IMG/VR virus record: IMGVR_UViG_3300046501_000082
Span: 1-64,000 of that record
Strand: one strand, 5' to 3'
From: a virus
Length of the DNA: 64,000 nucleotides
Under the pieces are notes generated by a model. That model was not told the origin of the DNA and ran no database searches. It was given only the letters and a program-made list of their open reading frames with translations. Both the position numbers and the translations under genes were made by a program. This document shows, in pieces, positions 48,783 to 56,809 of the stretch. Positions within the stretch are counted from its first letter, which is position 1, and each line of letters starts with the position of its first letter.

Positions 48783-50429
48783 TTAAAAATCATCTGGAAC
48801 TTCCTGAGCAAGCAATACTGCCCAAGTGTTTTCATCAATAGTAAATTCATCAGCAACACCTAGGTAACTCCACGGGCGATTCTTCAGAACAGTGAGGCGA
48901 ACATTACCACGGCTTCGATCTGGCATAATCTGAGGCTCCAAACCAATAATGACAAAGCTCAATTGCTCCAGCGCAGAACTCCCGCGCATCATTTCCTTTG
49001 AAACTTTAACCCAAAACGGTTTGTCTTCATTTCCTTTTGGAGCTTTGAACTGTTCAGCGGCACTCCGGTTAATATGGCTAACCGCAATAACACAAACATC
49101 ATTGGCTGCACAGAATGCAGCAAGTTCAGTCATAACAATATCAAGTTCTTTACGCTCATCTGTTACATGACTTCCTGAAATAACCATACTCAAGTGGTCA
49201 ATAAGAATAAACTTACAACCTTCAACCAAGTGCATATGTTTGACTTTGTTCATAAGCTCACTTACTGGCAAACTCCCAAAGTGGCCCAACATTACCAGCA
49301 AGTCATTATCTACGATTTCATCACGAGCTTGTGTGATCTGTTCGAGTGTTGCAGATTCCAAAGGTTTGTCTTTAAACTTCAAGTAACTTACTTTCAACTT
49401 AGATGCAATCAATCGTTGCATTGTTTCTTTATTACTTTCTTCCAAGTAAATCATACCAAGCTTTTCACCAGACGCCATAAAAGAACTGGCAAAAATAGAT
49501 GTAACAGTTGATTTACCAACACCCGAGGGACTGGTGAGCAAAACTAGCTCGCGCATACGAAACCCATGAAGCTTATCCATAAGCTTAGGGAATTCATTTA
49601 CATACACACCCTCTGGCCGTGGCTCAAGCAACTCTTCAATGCTGATGTCAGATGCCTTAACAATCTTTTCAGCAGAATAAGCCCGTTTACCAAACTGAAT
49701 AAGTTTAGCCAAGTCTTCGGCCCGATTAGCTTGCAAGTAATCAGAAGCATCTTTGAAACCGTCTGCTGGCACCACTGTCATTAAAGACAAACCTGAGCCA
49801 ACCAATGCGCTAGCAACAGCTTCACGGGCTTCATGGCCCTTCATAACGCCCTTCTTTGTTTCTGCTGGTGTGCAGTAATCATCATCAAAGAAAATAGTTA
49901 GGCTGTCGTGGCTCTTTACATATTCTTCATTGTGAAGCAAAGCTTCTACAGCATTAGCAGTACCGAGAGGGATAGAAACAACGAGTGGCTCAAGCCCCTC
50001 AAACTTTGTACCTTTTACATTATCGACAGCCGCCTGCCATACACTAACACAGTCCCATTGGCCTTCTGTCGTAATAAGATTAGTCCGTTTTCGATTGGTA
50101 TTTTCTGCAACTTCTTGGCCAAACAATTTGTTGCCAATAGAGACACTGCCAACAGCAGTCCAGTGACCTTTCTCGTCTTTTCCTTTAGTCACATCTTGTT
50201 TAGTGTAGCCAACAACTTTACCTTTCTGGTTATAGGAAGGGAAATAGAAAGATTCTGGTGTCTTACCATCTTTTTCAGAGACAGCAACTTTAACACCAAA
50301 GCGTTCAAGAGTAGCTTTACGTACTCCACGGTCTGGTGCATCGAATGTTGCGTATTTATTTACTTCATCAACTGTTTCTTTTGTAAAAACTTCCACTTCT
50401 CTCTCCTTCAATTTTTTGAAATAACTCAC
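48783..50429 (-). CDS. Primase-helicase (T7 gp4-like) without N-terminal zinc finger
   Basis: The 548-residue protein has a TOPRIM primase domain (Glu122 in TTEGQWDCVS and D-x-D at 182-184 in FFDDDYC) and a RecA-like helicase with Walker A SPSGVGKST (Lys306) and Walker B KFILIDHLSMV. The first Cys is residue 127, so the zinc-binding domain that lets T7 gp4 recognise primer sites is absent. It unwinds DNA at the fork; its priming ability is uncertain. Confidence 0.85.
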   Translation of the reverse strand: MSYFKKLKEREVEVFTKETVDEVNKYATFDAPDRGVRKATLERFGVKVAVSEKDGKTPESFYFPSYNQKGKVVGYTKQDVTKGKDEKGHWTAVGSVSIGNKLFGQEVAENTNRKRTNLITTEGQWDCVSVWQAAVDNVKGTKFEGLEPLVVSIPLGTANAVEALLHNEEYVKSHDSLTIFFDDDYCTPAETKKGVMKGHEAREAVASALVGSGLSLMTVVPADGFKDASDYLQANRAEDLAKLIQFGKRAYSAEKIVKASDISIEELLEPRPEGVYVNEFPKLMDKLHGFRMRELVLLTSPSGVGKSTVTSIFASSFMASGEKLGMIYLEESNKETMQRLIASKLKVSYLKFKDKPLESATLEQITQARDEIVDNDLLVMLGHFGSLPVSELMNKVKHMHLVEGCKFILIDHLSMVISGSHVTDERKELDIVMTELAAFCAANDVCVIAVSHINRSAAEQFKAPKGNEDKPFWVKVSKEMMRGSSALEQLSFVIIGLEPQIMPDRSRGNVRLTVLKNRPWSYLGVADEFTIDENTWAVLLAQEVPDDF

Positions 50430-50518
50430 AACCCCTCCTAATCACAAATTCTCAATCGCACCTATACACGCACCAACTCCTTCACTATACCCTTCAGAAC
50501 GTGCATCGTCAAGAGATA

Positions 50519-50650
50519 TCATTTATTCTGTTGTAAACCAAGTGTTGATTTTATCTGCGAATCTGGTTTCCTCAAATCAGTAGTAATTTCTGTGGAGAAT
50601 AAGGCTACCACAAAAGCTAGAAAAAGGAAAAGCATACCTAATTCTTTCAT
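50519..50650 (-). CDS. Small membrane protein, 43 residues
   Basis: ATG 50650 overlaps the previous stop (TGATGA). N-terminal hydrophobic helix MLFLFLAFVVALF, then a polar tail. Too short for family assignment. Confidence 0.5.
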   Translation of the reverse strand: MKELGMLFLFLAFVVALFSTEITTDLRKPDSQIKSTLGLQQNK

Positions 50651-50781
50651 CACATATCCTCGCCACATTCAGCGCAATAACCATTATATTCATCCTTTGC
50701 AGCTTCATAGCCACGAAGGAATTCTTGAGAGTTTTGTGTATAAAAATCTTCTACCAATTTCTCCACCAACTCACCAAACAA
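50650..50781 (-). CDS. Small protein with a zinc-knuckle-like end, 43 residues
   Basis: Likely TTG start at 50781 after TTGGAG. Product MFGELVEKLVEDFY... ends GYCAECGEDM with a C-x-x-C pair. It overlaps both neighbours. Confidence 0.45.
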   Translation of the reverse strand: MFGELVEKLVEDFYTQNSQEFLRGYEAAKDEYNGYCAECGEDM

Positions 50782-50876
50782 AATCCATCAGACTCCAACA
50801 AACCCTTCTCAGCGTAAGAAATTAGCTCATCACTTGAGAATGTCGAAAGTGATGTTGTGTTTATGTTGATAGTCAT
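50751..50876 (-). CDS. Small protein, 41 residues
   Basis: ATG 50876 overlaps the previous stop (ATGA). Product MTININTTSLSTFSSDELIS... ends SWWRNW and overlaps the next ORF in another frame. Confidence 0.4.
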   Translation of the reverse strand: MTININTTSLSTFSSDELISYAEKGLLESDGFCLVSWWRNW

Positions 50877-51361
50877 TGTTCGGACTCCAATTTTTGGATT
50901 TTACTCTTCAATTCTGCAATTTGCTCTTGTCTAACATTTTCTTTTTTAATAGTCTCCACTGAAACTTTCTTTTCTTGGAAGTATTTAATCATATCACTTT
51001 CTGGCATCATCAAGTGCTTGATTGGTATTGAAATGCCACTAGATTCTGCATAATCTTCTCTATAAGAAGTTTCTCCGCAAGAGTTATCAGCACCCCATTG
51101 TTCACTAAAATAGTCACTATCTGTATCATAGTATAATGTTTTAGTATGAGTTGTATAATCTGTCCAGTGCAATACTGCTGTTAAAAATCCTTCTTTTGTT
51201 GGAGGTCTAACGGTCACTGCGAATTCTTTGTCCGGAACCGTAACACTATTGAACCCATTAATATACTTTCTGTACAAATTTAAGTATGTGACAACCAAAC
51301 CCGCAAGATCATAGGATAGATTACTTGCAAGTATAAAGTCTGCCTCTGTTCTTAACATCAT
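50873..51361 (-). CDS. Unknown protein, 162 residues
   Basis: Soluble, with a C-terminal coiled coil (about 125-162, KKENVRQEQIAELKSKIQKL) and a Tyr/Asp-rich centre. No known motif. Confidence 0.6.
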   Translation of the reverse strand: MMLRTEADFILASNLSYDLAGLVVTYLNLYRKYINGFNSVTVPDKEFAVTVRPPTKEGFLTAVLHWTDYTTHTKTLYYDTDSDYFSEQWGADNSCGETSYREDYAESSGISIPIKHLMMPESDMIKYFQEKKVSVETIKKENVRQEQIAELKSKIQKLESEQ

Positions 51362-51414
51362 AAAAACCCCCTAAATTAATTAACCAAACTTATCACACTT
51401 AGTGAACAAACTCC

Positions 51415-51537
51415 CTACACAAAAACATCGATATCATCTATCCCTAACGTTTCCTTCACTTCCCTGTCATCGTTGATTCGTAGGCTATATTCCCCACACA
51501 ACAGAGCCTTTTGCCTCAAGAATTGAGCCTCTGTCAT
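51415..51537 (-). CDS. Small acidic protein, 40 residues
   Basis: ATG 51537 follows AAGGAG. Product MTEAQFLRQKALLCGEYSLR... ends GIDDIDVFV. No family recognised. Confidence 0.5.
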   Translation of the reverse strand: MTEAQFLRQKALLCGEYSLRINDDREVKETLGIDDIDVFV

Positions 51538-51555
51538 GATGTGTTCTCCTTAAAT

Positions 51556-51711
51556 TTAAATACGTTTCTCAACGCTAGAAATTACATCCTTGATATCCCA
51601 ATAGATATCAGCGTGTTCATCTTCATCACCGCTTGTATCGAAATACTCAAAGTAATCCAAGCTTTCTTCAAGGACTGCTTTGATGGCTTGTAGTGCTTCT
51701 GATTTGGTCAT
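51556..51711 (-). CDS. Small acidic protein, 51 residues
   Basis: ATG 51711 overlaps the upstream stop (ATGA-type junction). Product MTKSEALQAIKAVLEESLDY... ends ISSVEKRI; helical and acidic. Confidence 0.55.
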   Translation of the reverse strand: MTKSEALQAIKAVLEESLDYFEYFDTSGDEDEHADIYWDIKDVISSVEKRI

Positions 51712-52505
51712 TGTTTATTCTCCAACAGTTTCTGAGCCTTTATGGACCACTCGGAATGTTTGTGCAAAGGTTTTGATGCCGTATGAGCTTCATTGAGTAA
51801 TCCATTGGGAACGTCTTCAAGCTCCTCAATCCGAGCTTCAGCCTTCAAAGACAATTCAGCAGCTGTATGGCGGCTATAGTCTCCAAACAAGGCATGATCT
51901 TTAGGGATATTAAGCGTTGGTGTAGGGACCTTTGTGTCAATGCCGGAATAAGCTTTGAACTCATTAGAGAGCTTACTAGCTATAGACAAATCTTCAGCAT
52001 TTGCAAAATAACCATCAAGGGACCACTGGATAATTTTAATTGTTTCTTCCTTGAGAGTATAGCCAAGCCTCTTGAAATACCGAATACCCCACTTCCAAGC
52101 ATTCACTTCAGAAACCAAACGTTCTTTTGTCCACTTACCTGACCAAGTTGCATTGTAAAAACTTGACGATGAAAAATACTGATGACTTTTGCAGTGACCA
52201 AGTTCATGGCAATAGGTGAGGAAGTCGCCATCGTTTTGAGGTACAGGTGCTGCAATATAGCTGAAAAGGTCTGTGCAAGCTTCCTTGTAGCTAGTCTTTG
52301 CCTGAAAGCCAATCCCGTCTTTAAGCATACGACGTGTGACATACTCAGCAAAGCTGCGACCAGCGATCTTGTAGTCTGTGTTCAGGTTGAATTTACGTTT
52401 AGGAATCTCTGGCTTCACTTCAGGAACTGTAATACTGATAATACTTTTCAGAGCAGTGCCTTTACCAAACGTGATCGTTACGTCTTCTGGTTTGTAAGTC
52501 TTCAT
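51708..52505 (-). CDS. Zincin-like putative metalloprotease
   Basis: The 265-residue protein contains TYCHELGHCKSH, an H-E-x-x-H motif (His100, Glu101, His104), with a plausible third ligand Glu133 in SEVNAWKWG 28 residues later. It is the first gene of the minus-strand arm behind a good promoter, so it should be made early. A role in cleaving a host protein is inference. No signal peptide is seen, so it would act in the cytoplasm. Confidence 0.65.
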   Translation of the reverse strand: MKTYKPEDVTITFGKGTALKSIISITVPEVKPEIPKRKFNLNTDYKIAGRSFAEYVTRRMLKDGIGFQAKTSYKEACTDLFSYIAAPVPQNDGDFLTYCHELGHCKSHQYFSSSSFYNATWSGKWTKERLVSEVNAWKWGIRYFKRLGYTLKEETIKIIQWSLDGYFANAEDLSIASKLSNEFKAYSGIDTKVPTPTLNIPKDHALFGDYSRHTAAELSLKAEARIEELEDVPNGLLNEAHTASKPLHKHSEWSIKAQKLLENKQ

Positions 52506-52547
52506 TTTGTGTTTCTCCTTGTCGGGGTTTGTTCTTCAATAGCCCAC

Positions 52548-52576
52548 AAGATAATCCACTATCCACCCCGAGTCAA
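52548..52576 (-). promoter_or_regulatory. Sigma70-type promoter of the minus-strand arm
   Basis: On the minus strand TTGACT (plus 52571-52576) and TATCTT (52548-52553) are 17 bases apart, with AAGGAG before the zincin gene ATG at 52505. It can drive the whole minus-strand operon. Confidence 0.7.
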
Positions 52577-52584
52577 GGGGTGTG

Positions 52585-52612
52585 CTGAAATATTTTCAGA
52601 AGACAGTCTGAA
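52585..52612. promoter_or_regulatory. Overlapping palindromes between the divergent arms
   Basis: CTGAAA-TAT-TTTCAG (52585-52599) is a perfect inverted repeat and overlaps TTCAGA-AGACAG-TCTGAA (52595-52612), another perfect one. They lie between the two opposing promoters and could be operators. Confidence 0.45.
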
Positions 52613-52665
52613 GACGTGTGGAGAATGTCCGTAGACGAACAGGCACAAAGGTTTGAAAATAATTG

Positions 52666-52694
52666 TTGACAGGGGGGTTTGGGTGAGGGATGCT
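52666..52694 (+). promoter_or_regulatory. Candidate early promoter of the plus-strand arm
   Basis: TTGACA at 52666 is perfect; 17 bases on lies GATGCT, a poor -10 box. The first early gene starts at 52728. An activator or a different spacing may be needed. Confidence 0.4.
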
Positions 52695-52727
52695 TGGCTA
52701 CACATTTTATTGGAAGAGGTTGCAGAG

Positions 52728-52862
52728 ATGAGAGTTTATATTCTGTGTTCGGTTGCTGGTCACTACAAAGGCGTGTTCAAGTCACGTAAAGAGGCTGAGG
52801 AGCATGCTATTAATGAAGAAATGCTTGGTTATGAAATCTTTATGGATGTATTGAACAAATGA
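52728..52862 (+). CDS. First early protein, 44 residues
   Basis: ATG 52728 (MRVYILCSVAGHYKGVFKSR) was chosen over upstream ATG 52653, which would overlap the promoter. Basic centre and acidic end. No family recognised. Confidence 0.5.
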   Translation: MRVYILCSVAGHYKGVFKSRKEAEEHAINEEMLGYEIFMDVLNK

Positions 52863-53008
52863 ACACAACCAACGGTACAGATTGGGATAAATGTGGTAAT
52901 GCTATGAGTAATAATACTACGATACATCACCAGCAAGAGGACGCCCCTCTGTGGCTTAGCGCTGAGGATATTCGGGAAATGTTGAAGGAATTGGAGGGTG
53001 AGGAATGA
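52859..53008 (+). CDS. Small early protein, 49 residues
   Basis: Starts at an ATGA overlap. Product MNTTNGTDWDKCGNAMSNNT... ends in an acidic helix (EDIREMLKELEGEE). Overlaps the next start. Confidence 0.5.
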   Translation: MNTTNGTDWDKCGNAMSNNTTIHHQQEDAPLWLSAEDIREMLKELEGEE

Positions 53009-53214
53009 TTGACTACAAATTGTTGTATGAAGAGAGCTTAAAAGAGAATGAAAAACTAAGGCTACTCCTAGGGCGTGCACATAAACGCATAGACTCTATG
53101 CGAACTCGATATAAAGGGACGGGCAGTGATTACCTAGACTGTGTTCTGGGCATTGGTGGGTTTGAGCAATATGGTCCGATTAAAGGTGTTAAGGGGTTGA
53201 CAGACGATGAATAA
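53005..53214 (+). CDS. Small early protein, 69 residues
   Basis: Product MIDYKLLYEESLKENEKLRL... with a short coiled coil followed by a Gly-rich part. ATGA overlap upstream, ATG overlap downstream. Confidence 0.55.
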   Translation: MIDYKLLYEESLKENEKLRLLLGRAHKRIDSMRTRYKGTGSDYLDCVLGIGGFEQYGPIKGVKGLTDDE

Positions 53215-53362
53215 TTCTTATGATTTCATACCAGACACGTCCACCTGTTATCAGATAGACGACACAAGATTCTTTGAAATTCAAGCTGACAAAGAGTCTG
53301 TTGAGCGCTTTATTAAAGACTTAGAATTGTTTGAGAAGAAGAGTGCTGAAGAGGGGGAATGA
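53207..53362 (+). CDS. Small early protein, 51 residues
   Basis: Product MNNSYDFIPDTSTCYQIDDT... ends ELFEKKSAEEGE. Acidic; no motif recognised. Confidence 0.5.
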   Translation: MNNSYDFIPDTSTCYQIDDTRFFEIQADKESVERFIKDLELFEKKSAEEGE

Positions 53363-53366
53363 TTGT

Positions 53367-53462
53367 ATGAATTCTGCTCACGTTCACTGCTACTCCTGTG
53401 AAAACATATCATGTTCAAAAGCTTGCTTTAGGCTGTGTGTTCGTGAGATGATGTGCCATTGA
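53367..53462 (+). CDS. Cys-rich mini-protein, 31 residues
   Basis: Product has six Cys and three His in 31 residues (HCYSCENISCSKACFRLC then MMCH), suggesting a zinc-bound fold. Short, but the gap between neighbours has no other gene. Confidence 0.4.
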   Translation: MNSAHVHCYSCENISCSKACFRLCVREMMCH

Positions 53463-53486
53463 AATTAATTGATTGGAGAGAAAGGT

Positions 53487-53696
53487 ATGGCCAGGTTTAA
53501 AGCAAAGAAGCTAATCTGGATGCTTGAAGATATTCTTGACAAAGAACAAGAACTTCAGGCGGGTATTAATGCTTGGAATGATGAGAATGAAGATCCTAGC
53601 AACCAAGCGGGTTGTGATCCATCCGACCAATATCTTTTAGGTGAAGAGGTTGAAGGTTTGTGGGAAGAATTTAAGAAAGAGGTGAATGAAGCATGA
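53487..53696 (+). CDS. Small early acidic protein, 69 residues
   Basis: ATG 53487 (MARFKAKKLIWMLEDILDKE) follows GGAGAG. Helical and acidic. Overlaps the next gene start. Confidence 0.55.
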   Translation: MARFKAKKLIWMLEDILDKEQELQAGINAWNDENEDPSNQAGCDPSDQYLLGEEVEGLWEEFKKEVNEA

Positions 53697-53893
53697 AACA
53701 TATACAATCAGGCGAAGTGCGGGCTATGTATGATAGCGGTCAATTCTCTATGCAAGAGGCGAAGTACACTCTCAAGAAAGAATATGCTAATGATGCTCTG
53801 TTTGACGCCATCAATAAATGGAATGGTGGACTTCCTCAAGAGGCTTTCATGGAGCTTATCGAAGTGGTTAGCTATTTGGTAAATAAGGAATGA
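53693..53893 (+). CDS. Small early protein, 66 residues
   Basis: Product MKHIQSGEVRAMYDSGQFSM... helical, mixed charge. ATGA overlaps at both ends. Confidence 0.55.
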   Translation: MKHIQSGEVRAMYDSGQFSMQEAKYTLKKEYANDALFDAINKWNGGLPQEAFMELIEVVSYLVNKE

Positions 53894-54009
53894 CTGTGAT
53901 CCAGTGTGAAAAAGTGGCTTTAGGGAATGCCCTACAGGCCACGTATTCATTGACTTTGTTATCATTTTTGTACCCATATGAACAGAAGAGGAAGAAGGAG
54001 TTGGAATAG
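53890..54009 (+). CDS. Small early protein, 39 residues
   Basis: Product MTVIQCEKVALGNALQATYS... has a hydrophobic middle and a KRKKELE tail. Its TAG stop shares a base with the GTG start of the polymerase-like gene. Confidence 0.45.
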   Translation: MTVIQCEKVALGNALQATYSLTLLSFLYPYEQKRKKELE

Positions 54010-55292
54010 TGATAGAAGATGTAGAAGAGTACAGCCTTAAGAGTAGATTGTTAACCTACAATATTAATATCTCTACATCTGTAAGGAATAAGATTAGATA
54101 CATAAATAAGATAGAAGATAAAGAGTTATCTGCTGTTATCATAGTTAATCTCATATCTTGTGTTAAGAGACAGGAGAAGCTTCTGTACTCACGACATAAG
54201 GGTAATCACAGTACGTCTGTAACTAAGTACAACAGACGTGGTATACAAACACACAGACTGTTGAAATGCATTGACACCCTTGAAGCTTTAGGCTATATTG
54301 AGAACTTCGTGGGTAAAGGTCATATAGATAAGGAAAAGAGAATTATGTCTTACATCACACCTTCTGAAGCCTTTATTGCTGAGTTCTGTTCTAAAGATGA
54401 GGAAGTACAGAGCGCTATTGCTGCTTATAATGCCAGCCTTCAGACTATTATCTTGCGTAATGAATATGGTAAGGCTATTGACTATCAAGATAATAAGAAT
54501 ATTAAAGCTGCACGTAAGGTTGTAGAGAAACTAAATCGTATTAATGAGTTGCATGATATTAAAGATGGTGAAGGGAATGTCATGACTAACATCTATTCTC
54601 GTATTTTTAATAAAGATTTTGAGCATGGTGGTCGCTACTTTCATTCGGATGCTTTGAAGATTAAACACAAGAAGACTAAGGCCCGTCTGGATATCACTAT
54701 CAATGGTGAGCAGGTTGTAGAAATTGATTTTTCTAACCTTCACTACAGGCTTGCCAGTTTGATGGAACAGATAAGTATGGAGAACCTTCCACTTGATGTG
54801 TATATGGATATTCTGCCCGAGTGTTTGCAGAATGATGATCACCGTGAATTGATTAAACTTTCTATTAACATTCTGTTCAACTCTAAGACTGAAGATAGTG
54901 CTGATCGTGCAATAAACAAAGAGATTACAAAGTTTAAATCTCAAGGTTGGAATATTGATAAGAGTCTAAATACTGGTAAAAAGGTACGAGAACACATTTA
55001 CATCATGACACCAGATTTTATTCCTTGTTATTGCCGGGATGATTCGTTCGGTCTTGCATTGCAGAACGCAGATTCATACCTTGCACAGCGAGTAATTGAG
55101 AAATTTGTTGACGAAATGAAGCCAATCTTGCCTATTCATGACAGTTTCGTGGTCAGGATGTCTGACGTGGGGCTTTTGGAGAATGCAATGGGAGACGCTT
55201 TTCGAGAAGAATTTGGAATTGCTTCGCTAATTCCCTTGAAAATGTCTTGGAAAGATGCTAATGTGCTTCAAGAAAGTAAAATCTTAGCGTAA
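54009..55292 (+). CDS. Compact polymerase-palm protein (PolA/T7-RNAP-like), GTG start
   Basis: The 427-residue protein carries the three palm motifs of the PolA/single-subunit RNA polymerase superfamily: motif A VEIDFSNLHYRLAS (Asp240, Arg247), motif B RELIKLSINILFN (Arg279, Lys283) and motif C PILPIHDSFVV (His377, Asp378). HDSF is the T7 RNA polymerase form, whereas motif A resembles PolA. No exonuclease domain is present; residues about 70-125 look like a winged helix. The motif A to C distance (138 residues) is shorter than in PolA or T7 RNAP. It could be a primase, an RNA polymerase or a special DNA polymerase; activity is unknown. Confidence 0.65.
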   Translation: MIEDVEEYSLKSRLLTYNINISTSVRNKIRYINKIEDKELSAVIIVNLISCVKRQEKLLYSRHKGNHSTSVTKYNRRGIQTHRLLKCIDTLEALGYIENFVGKGHIDKEKRIMSYITPSEAFIAEFCSKDEEVQSAIAAYNASLQTIILRNEYGKAIDYQDNKNIKAARKVVEKLNRINELHDIKDGEGNVMTNIYSRIFNKDFEHGGRYFHSDALKIKHKKTKARLDITINGEQVVEIDFSNLHYRLASLMEQISMENLPLDVYMDILPECLQNDDHRELIKLSINILFNSKTEDSADRAINKEITKFKSQGWNIDKSLNTGKKVREHIYIMTPDFIPCYCRDDSFGLALQNADSYLAQRVIEKFVDEMKPILPIHDSFVVRMSDVGLLENAMGDAFREEFGIASLIPLKMSWKDANVLQESKILA

Positions 55293-55305
55293 TAGGAGTA
55301 TTAAA

Positions 55306-55716
55306 ATGATTAACGAATTCGGACACACAAATGATGTGAAATACTTGGAAACAGCTAACGCTTTCATTCAAGCCGCTATTGCTGATGGATGGGAGCATTC
55401 TCAAACATACCCATCAGAATCTATTGAGCGTGCATGTCGTCTCACTAAAAATGGTTTTGTCATTAGTGCAATCACTCGTAAAGATGTTGGTAAGTGGAAG
55501 TATGAAGTTCAGTTGAGCGCTTGGGCACCAGACAAACTTTGTATTGATTTGCCTAAAGTATATAATCCTGATACATTCTTGAAAGCAGAAATCACTTGTG
55601 GGATTTGCAAGAAAGAAGTAGACAAAACATATCGGTATAGTTTTGCAGGCAGAGCTTGTGCAGATTGTATCCCAAAGGCTCGTAAAGAGCACGAACAAAC
55701 GGGATGGTGTGATTAA
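55306..55716 (+). CDS. Unknown protein with C-terminal zinc ribbon, 136 residues
   Basis: Residues about 98-122 form a zinc ribbon (ITCGICKKEVDKTYRY then ACADCIPKA). The N-terminal part is mixed. It follows the palm protein by 13 bases behind a TAGGAG site and may be its partner. Confidence 0.6.
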   Translation: MINEFGHTNDVKYLETANAFIQAAIADGWEHSQTYPSESIERACRLTKNGFVISAITRKDVGKWKYEVQLSAWAPDKLCIDLPKVYNPDTFLKAEITCGICKKEVDKTYRYSFAGRACADCIPKARKEHEQTGWCD

Positions 55717-55717
55717 C

Positions 55718-55993
55718 ATGACCTACCAAAAACAATACACCTCATTCCTGTCCACTCTGCACCAAGACACACGCCCGTGGATAACTAACCGTGACATCCC
55801 TAAAGATGGATCACAGATTTATCTTATGTGTGGCCTTGACTGGCAAGGAAATGTACAATATGATGTGGGGAGGTATGAGGATTACACAAAGCATTGGTGG
55901 TATTTGAGTAGCCAAATTCCGGGGGAATTGAACACTGAATTTGGCAATTGTGATGAAATTATTGGTTGGAAATTTATGGAGGATAAAGAATGA
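55718..55993 (+). CDS. Unknown early protein, 91 residues
   Basis: ATG 55718 (MTYQKQYTSFLSTLHQDTRP) immediately follows the previous stop. Trp-rich C-terminal half (HWWYLSSQIPGELN). No family recognised. Confidence 0.55.
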   Translation: MTYQKQYTSFLSTLHQDTRPWITNRDIPKDGSQIYLMCGLDWQGNVQYDVGRYEDYTKHWWYLSSQIPGELNTEFGNCDEIIGWKFMEDKE

Positions 55994-56340
55994 AAAACTT
56001 TAAACATGAAGACCGCTACATGGTTGTAAAACTAAGCTTGCTTAGTGATGAATTTAATGAAGATGGAATGCAACGATCTGATGTTATTTACCGTAACGCT
56101 CACTTCGGTAAAGCAATGGTTGAGTGTGTAGTTGTTGAGTCAGACTGGCCTGAATACGATAAAGTTTGGAAGATGATTGAGCAGCGTGTCACAGGCACAA
56201 CACCAAATGTTGATCAAGTGGCTTTAGATTGTATGCAACGGATTATGAGCATTCTTGATGCCGACTGGAAGAGGGGGGAAGTTCAGTTGAAAGCCCAGAT
56301 TCAATGTGCGATTATTGATGCTTTGGAGATTGTTAAATGA
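55990..56340 (+). CDS. Unknown early protein, 116 residues
   Basis: Product MKNFKHEDRYMVVKLSLLSD..., soluble, mixed alpha/beta. ATGA overlaps at both ends, so translationally coupled. Confidence 0.6.
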   Translation: MKNFKHEDRYMVVKLSLLSDEFNEDGMQRSDVIYRNAHFGKAMVECVVVESDWPEYDKVWKMIEQRVTGTTPNVDQVALDCMQRIMSILDADWKRGEVQLKAQIQCAIIDALEIVK

Positions 56341-56597
56341 ATAAAGAAGAATACCTTGACTGGTGCAATAAAATGGGCTACTTGACAATCACCGATTGGA
56401 ATTACCAGATAGTCGGAAAGTGTCATTACTATTTTATCCTCAACCCTACGACAGATAAGTTTGCCTTGATCAAATTCATACCAATGCGGGTGGGTACAGG
56501 ATACCCTGACAGACATGAAGTGTTAGTGCAAGACTGGACAGATTTTAATGGTTATGCCGAACAGTTTCATAAAGAAACAGAGGGAGCTTGGAAATGA
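56337..56597 (+). CDS. Unknown early protein, 86 residues
   Basis: Product MNKEEYLDWCNKMGYLTITD..., rich in Trp and Tyr. No motif recognised. Confidence 0.55.
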   Translation: MNKEEYLDWCNKMGYLTITDWNYQIVGKCHYYFILNPTTDKFALIKFIPMRVGTGYPDRHEVLVQDWTDFNGYAEQFHKETEGAWK

Positions 56598-56806
56598 GTG
56601 AATTAATTGTCTTGATCGTCTGTTGTGTTTGTGTAGGCTGGACTGTGTTCGATTCCACATCTGTTACAATCGATACTGATGAGATTAATAAGATTGGTTC
56701 TTATTGCACCAACAATAAAGGTATTGCTAAAATTAAGTATACAACGGATGGTAATAGTCAGATTACATGTATTGATGGTGCAATCTTTAAAGTTAAAGGA
56801 GAATAA
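56594..56806 (+). CDS. Small early membrane-anchored protein, 70 residues
   Basis: ATG 56594 in an ATGA overlap. N-terminal hydrophobic segment ELIVLIVCCVCVGWTVF then a soluble domain with two Cys that could be periplasmic. Confidence 0.5.
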   Translation: MSELIVLIVCCVCVGWTVFDSTSVTIDTDEINKIGSYCTNNKGIAKIKYTTDGNSQITCIDGAIFKVKGE

Positions 56807-56809
56807 TAA

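Noticed and set aside
53935-53985. TTGACT at about 53951 as an early promoter for the palm protein
   Set aside because: No acceptable -10 box at 16-18 bases, and the gene is tightly overlapped by the preceding ORF.
54009-55292. Calling the palm protein a T7-type phage RNA polymerase outright
   Set aside because: It is half the usual length, its motif A is PolA-like and no T7-type promoters were recognised; only a palm-domain assignment is supportable.
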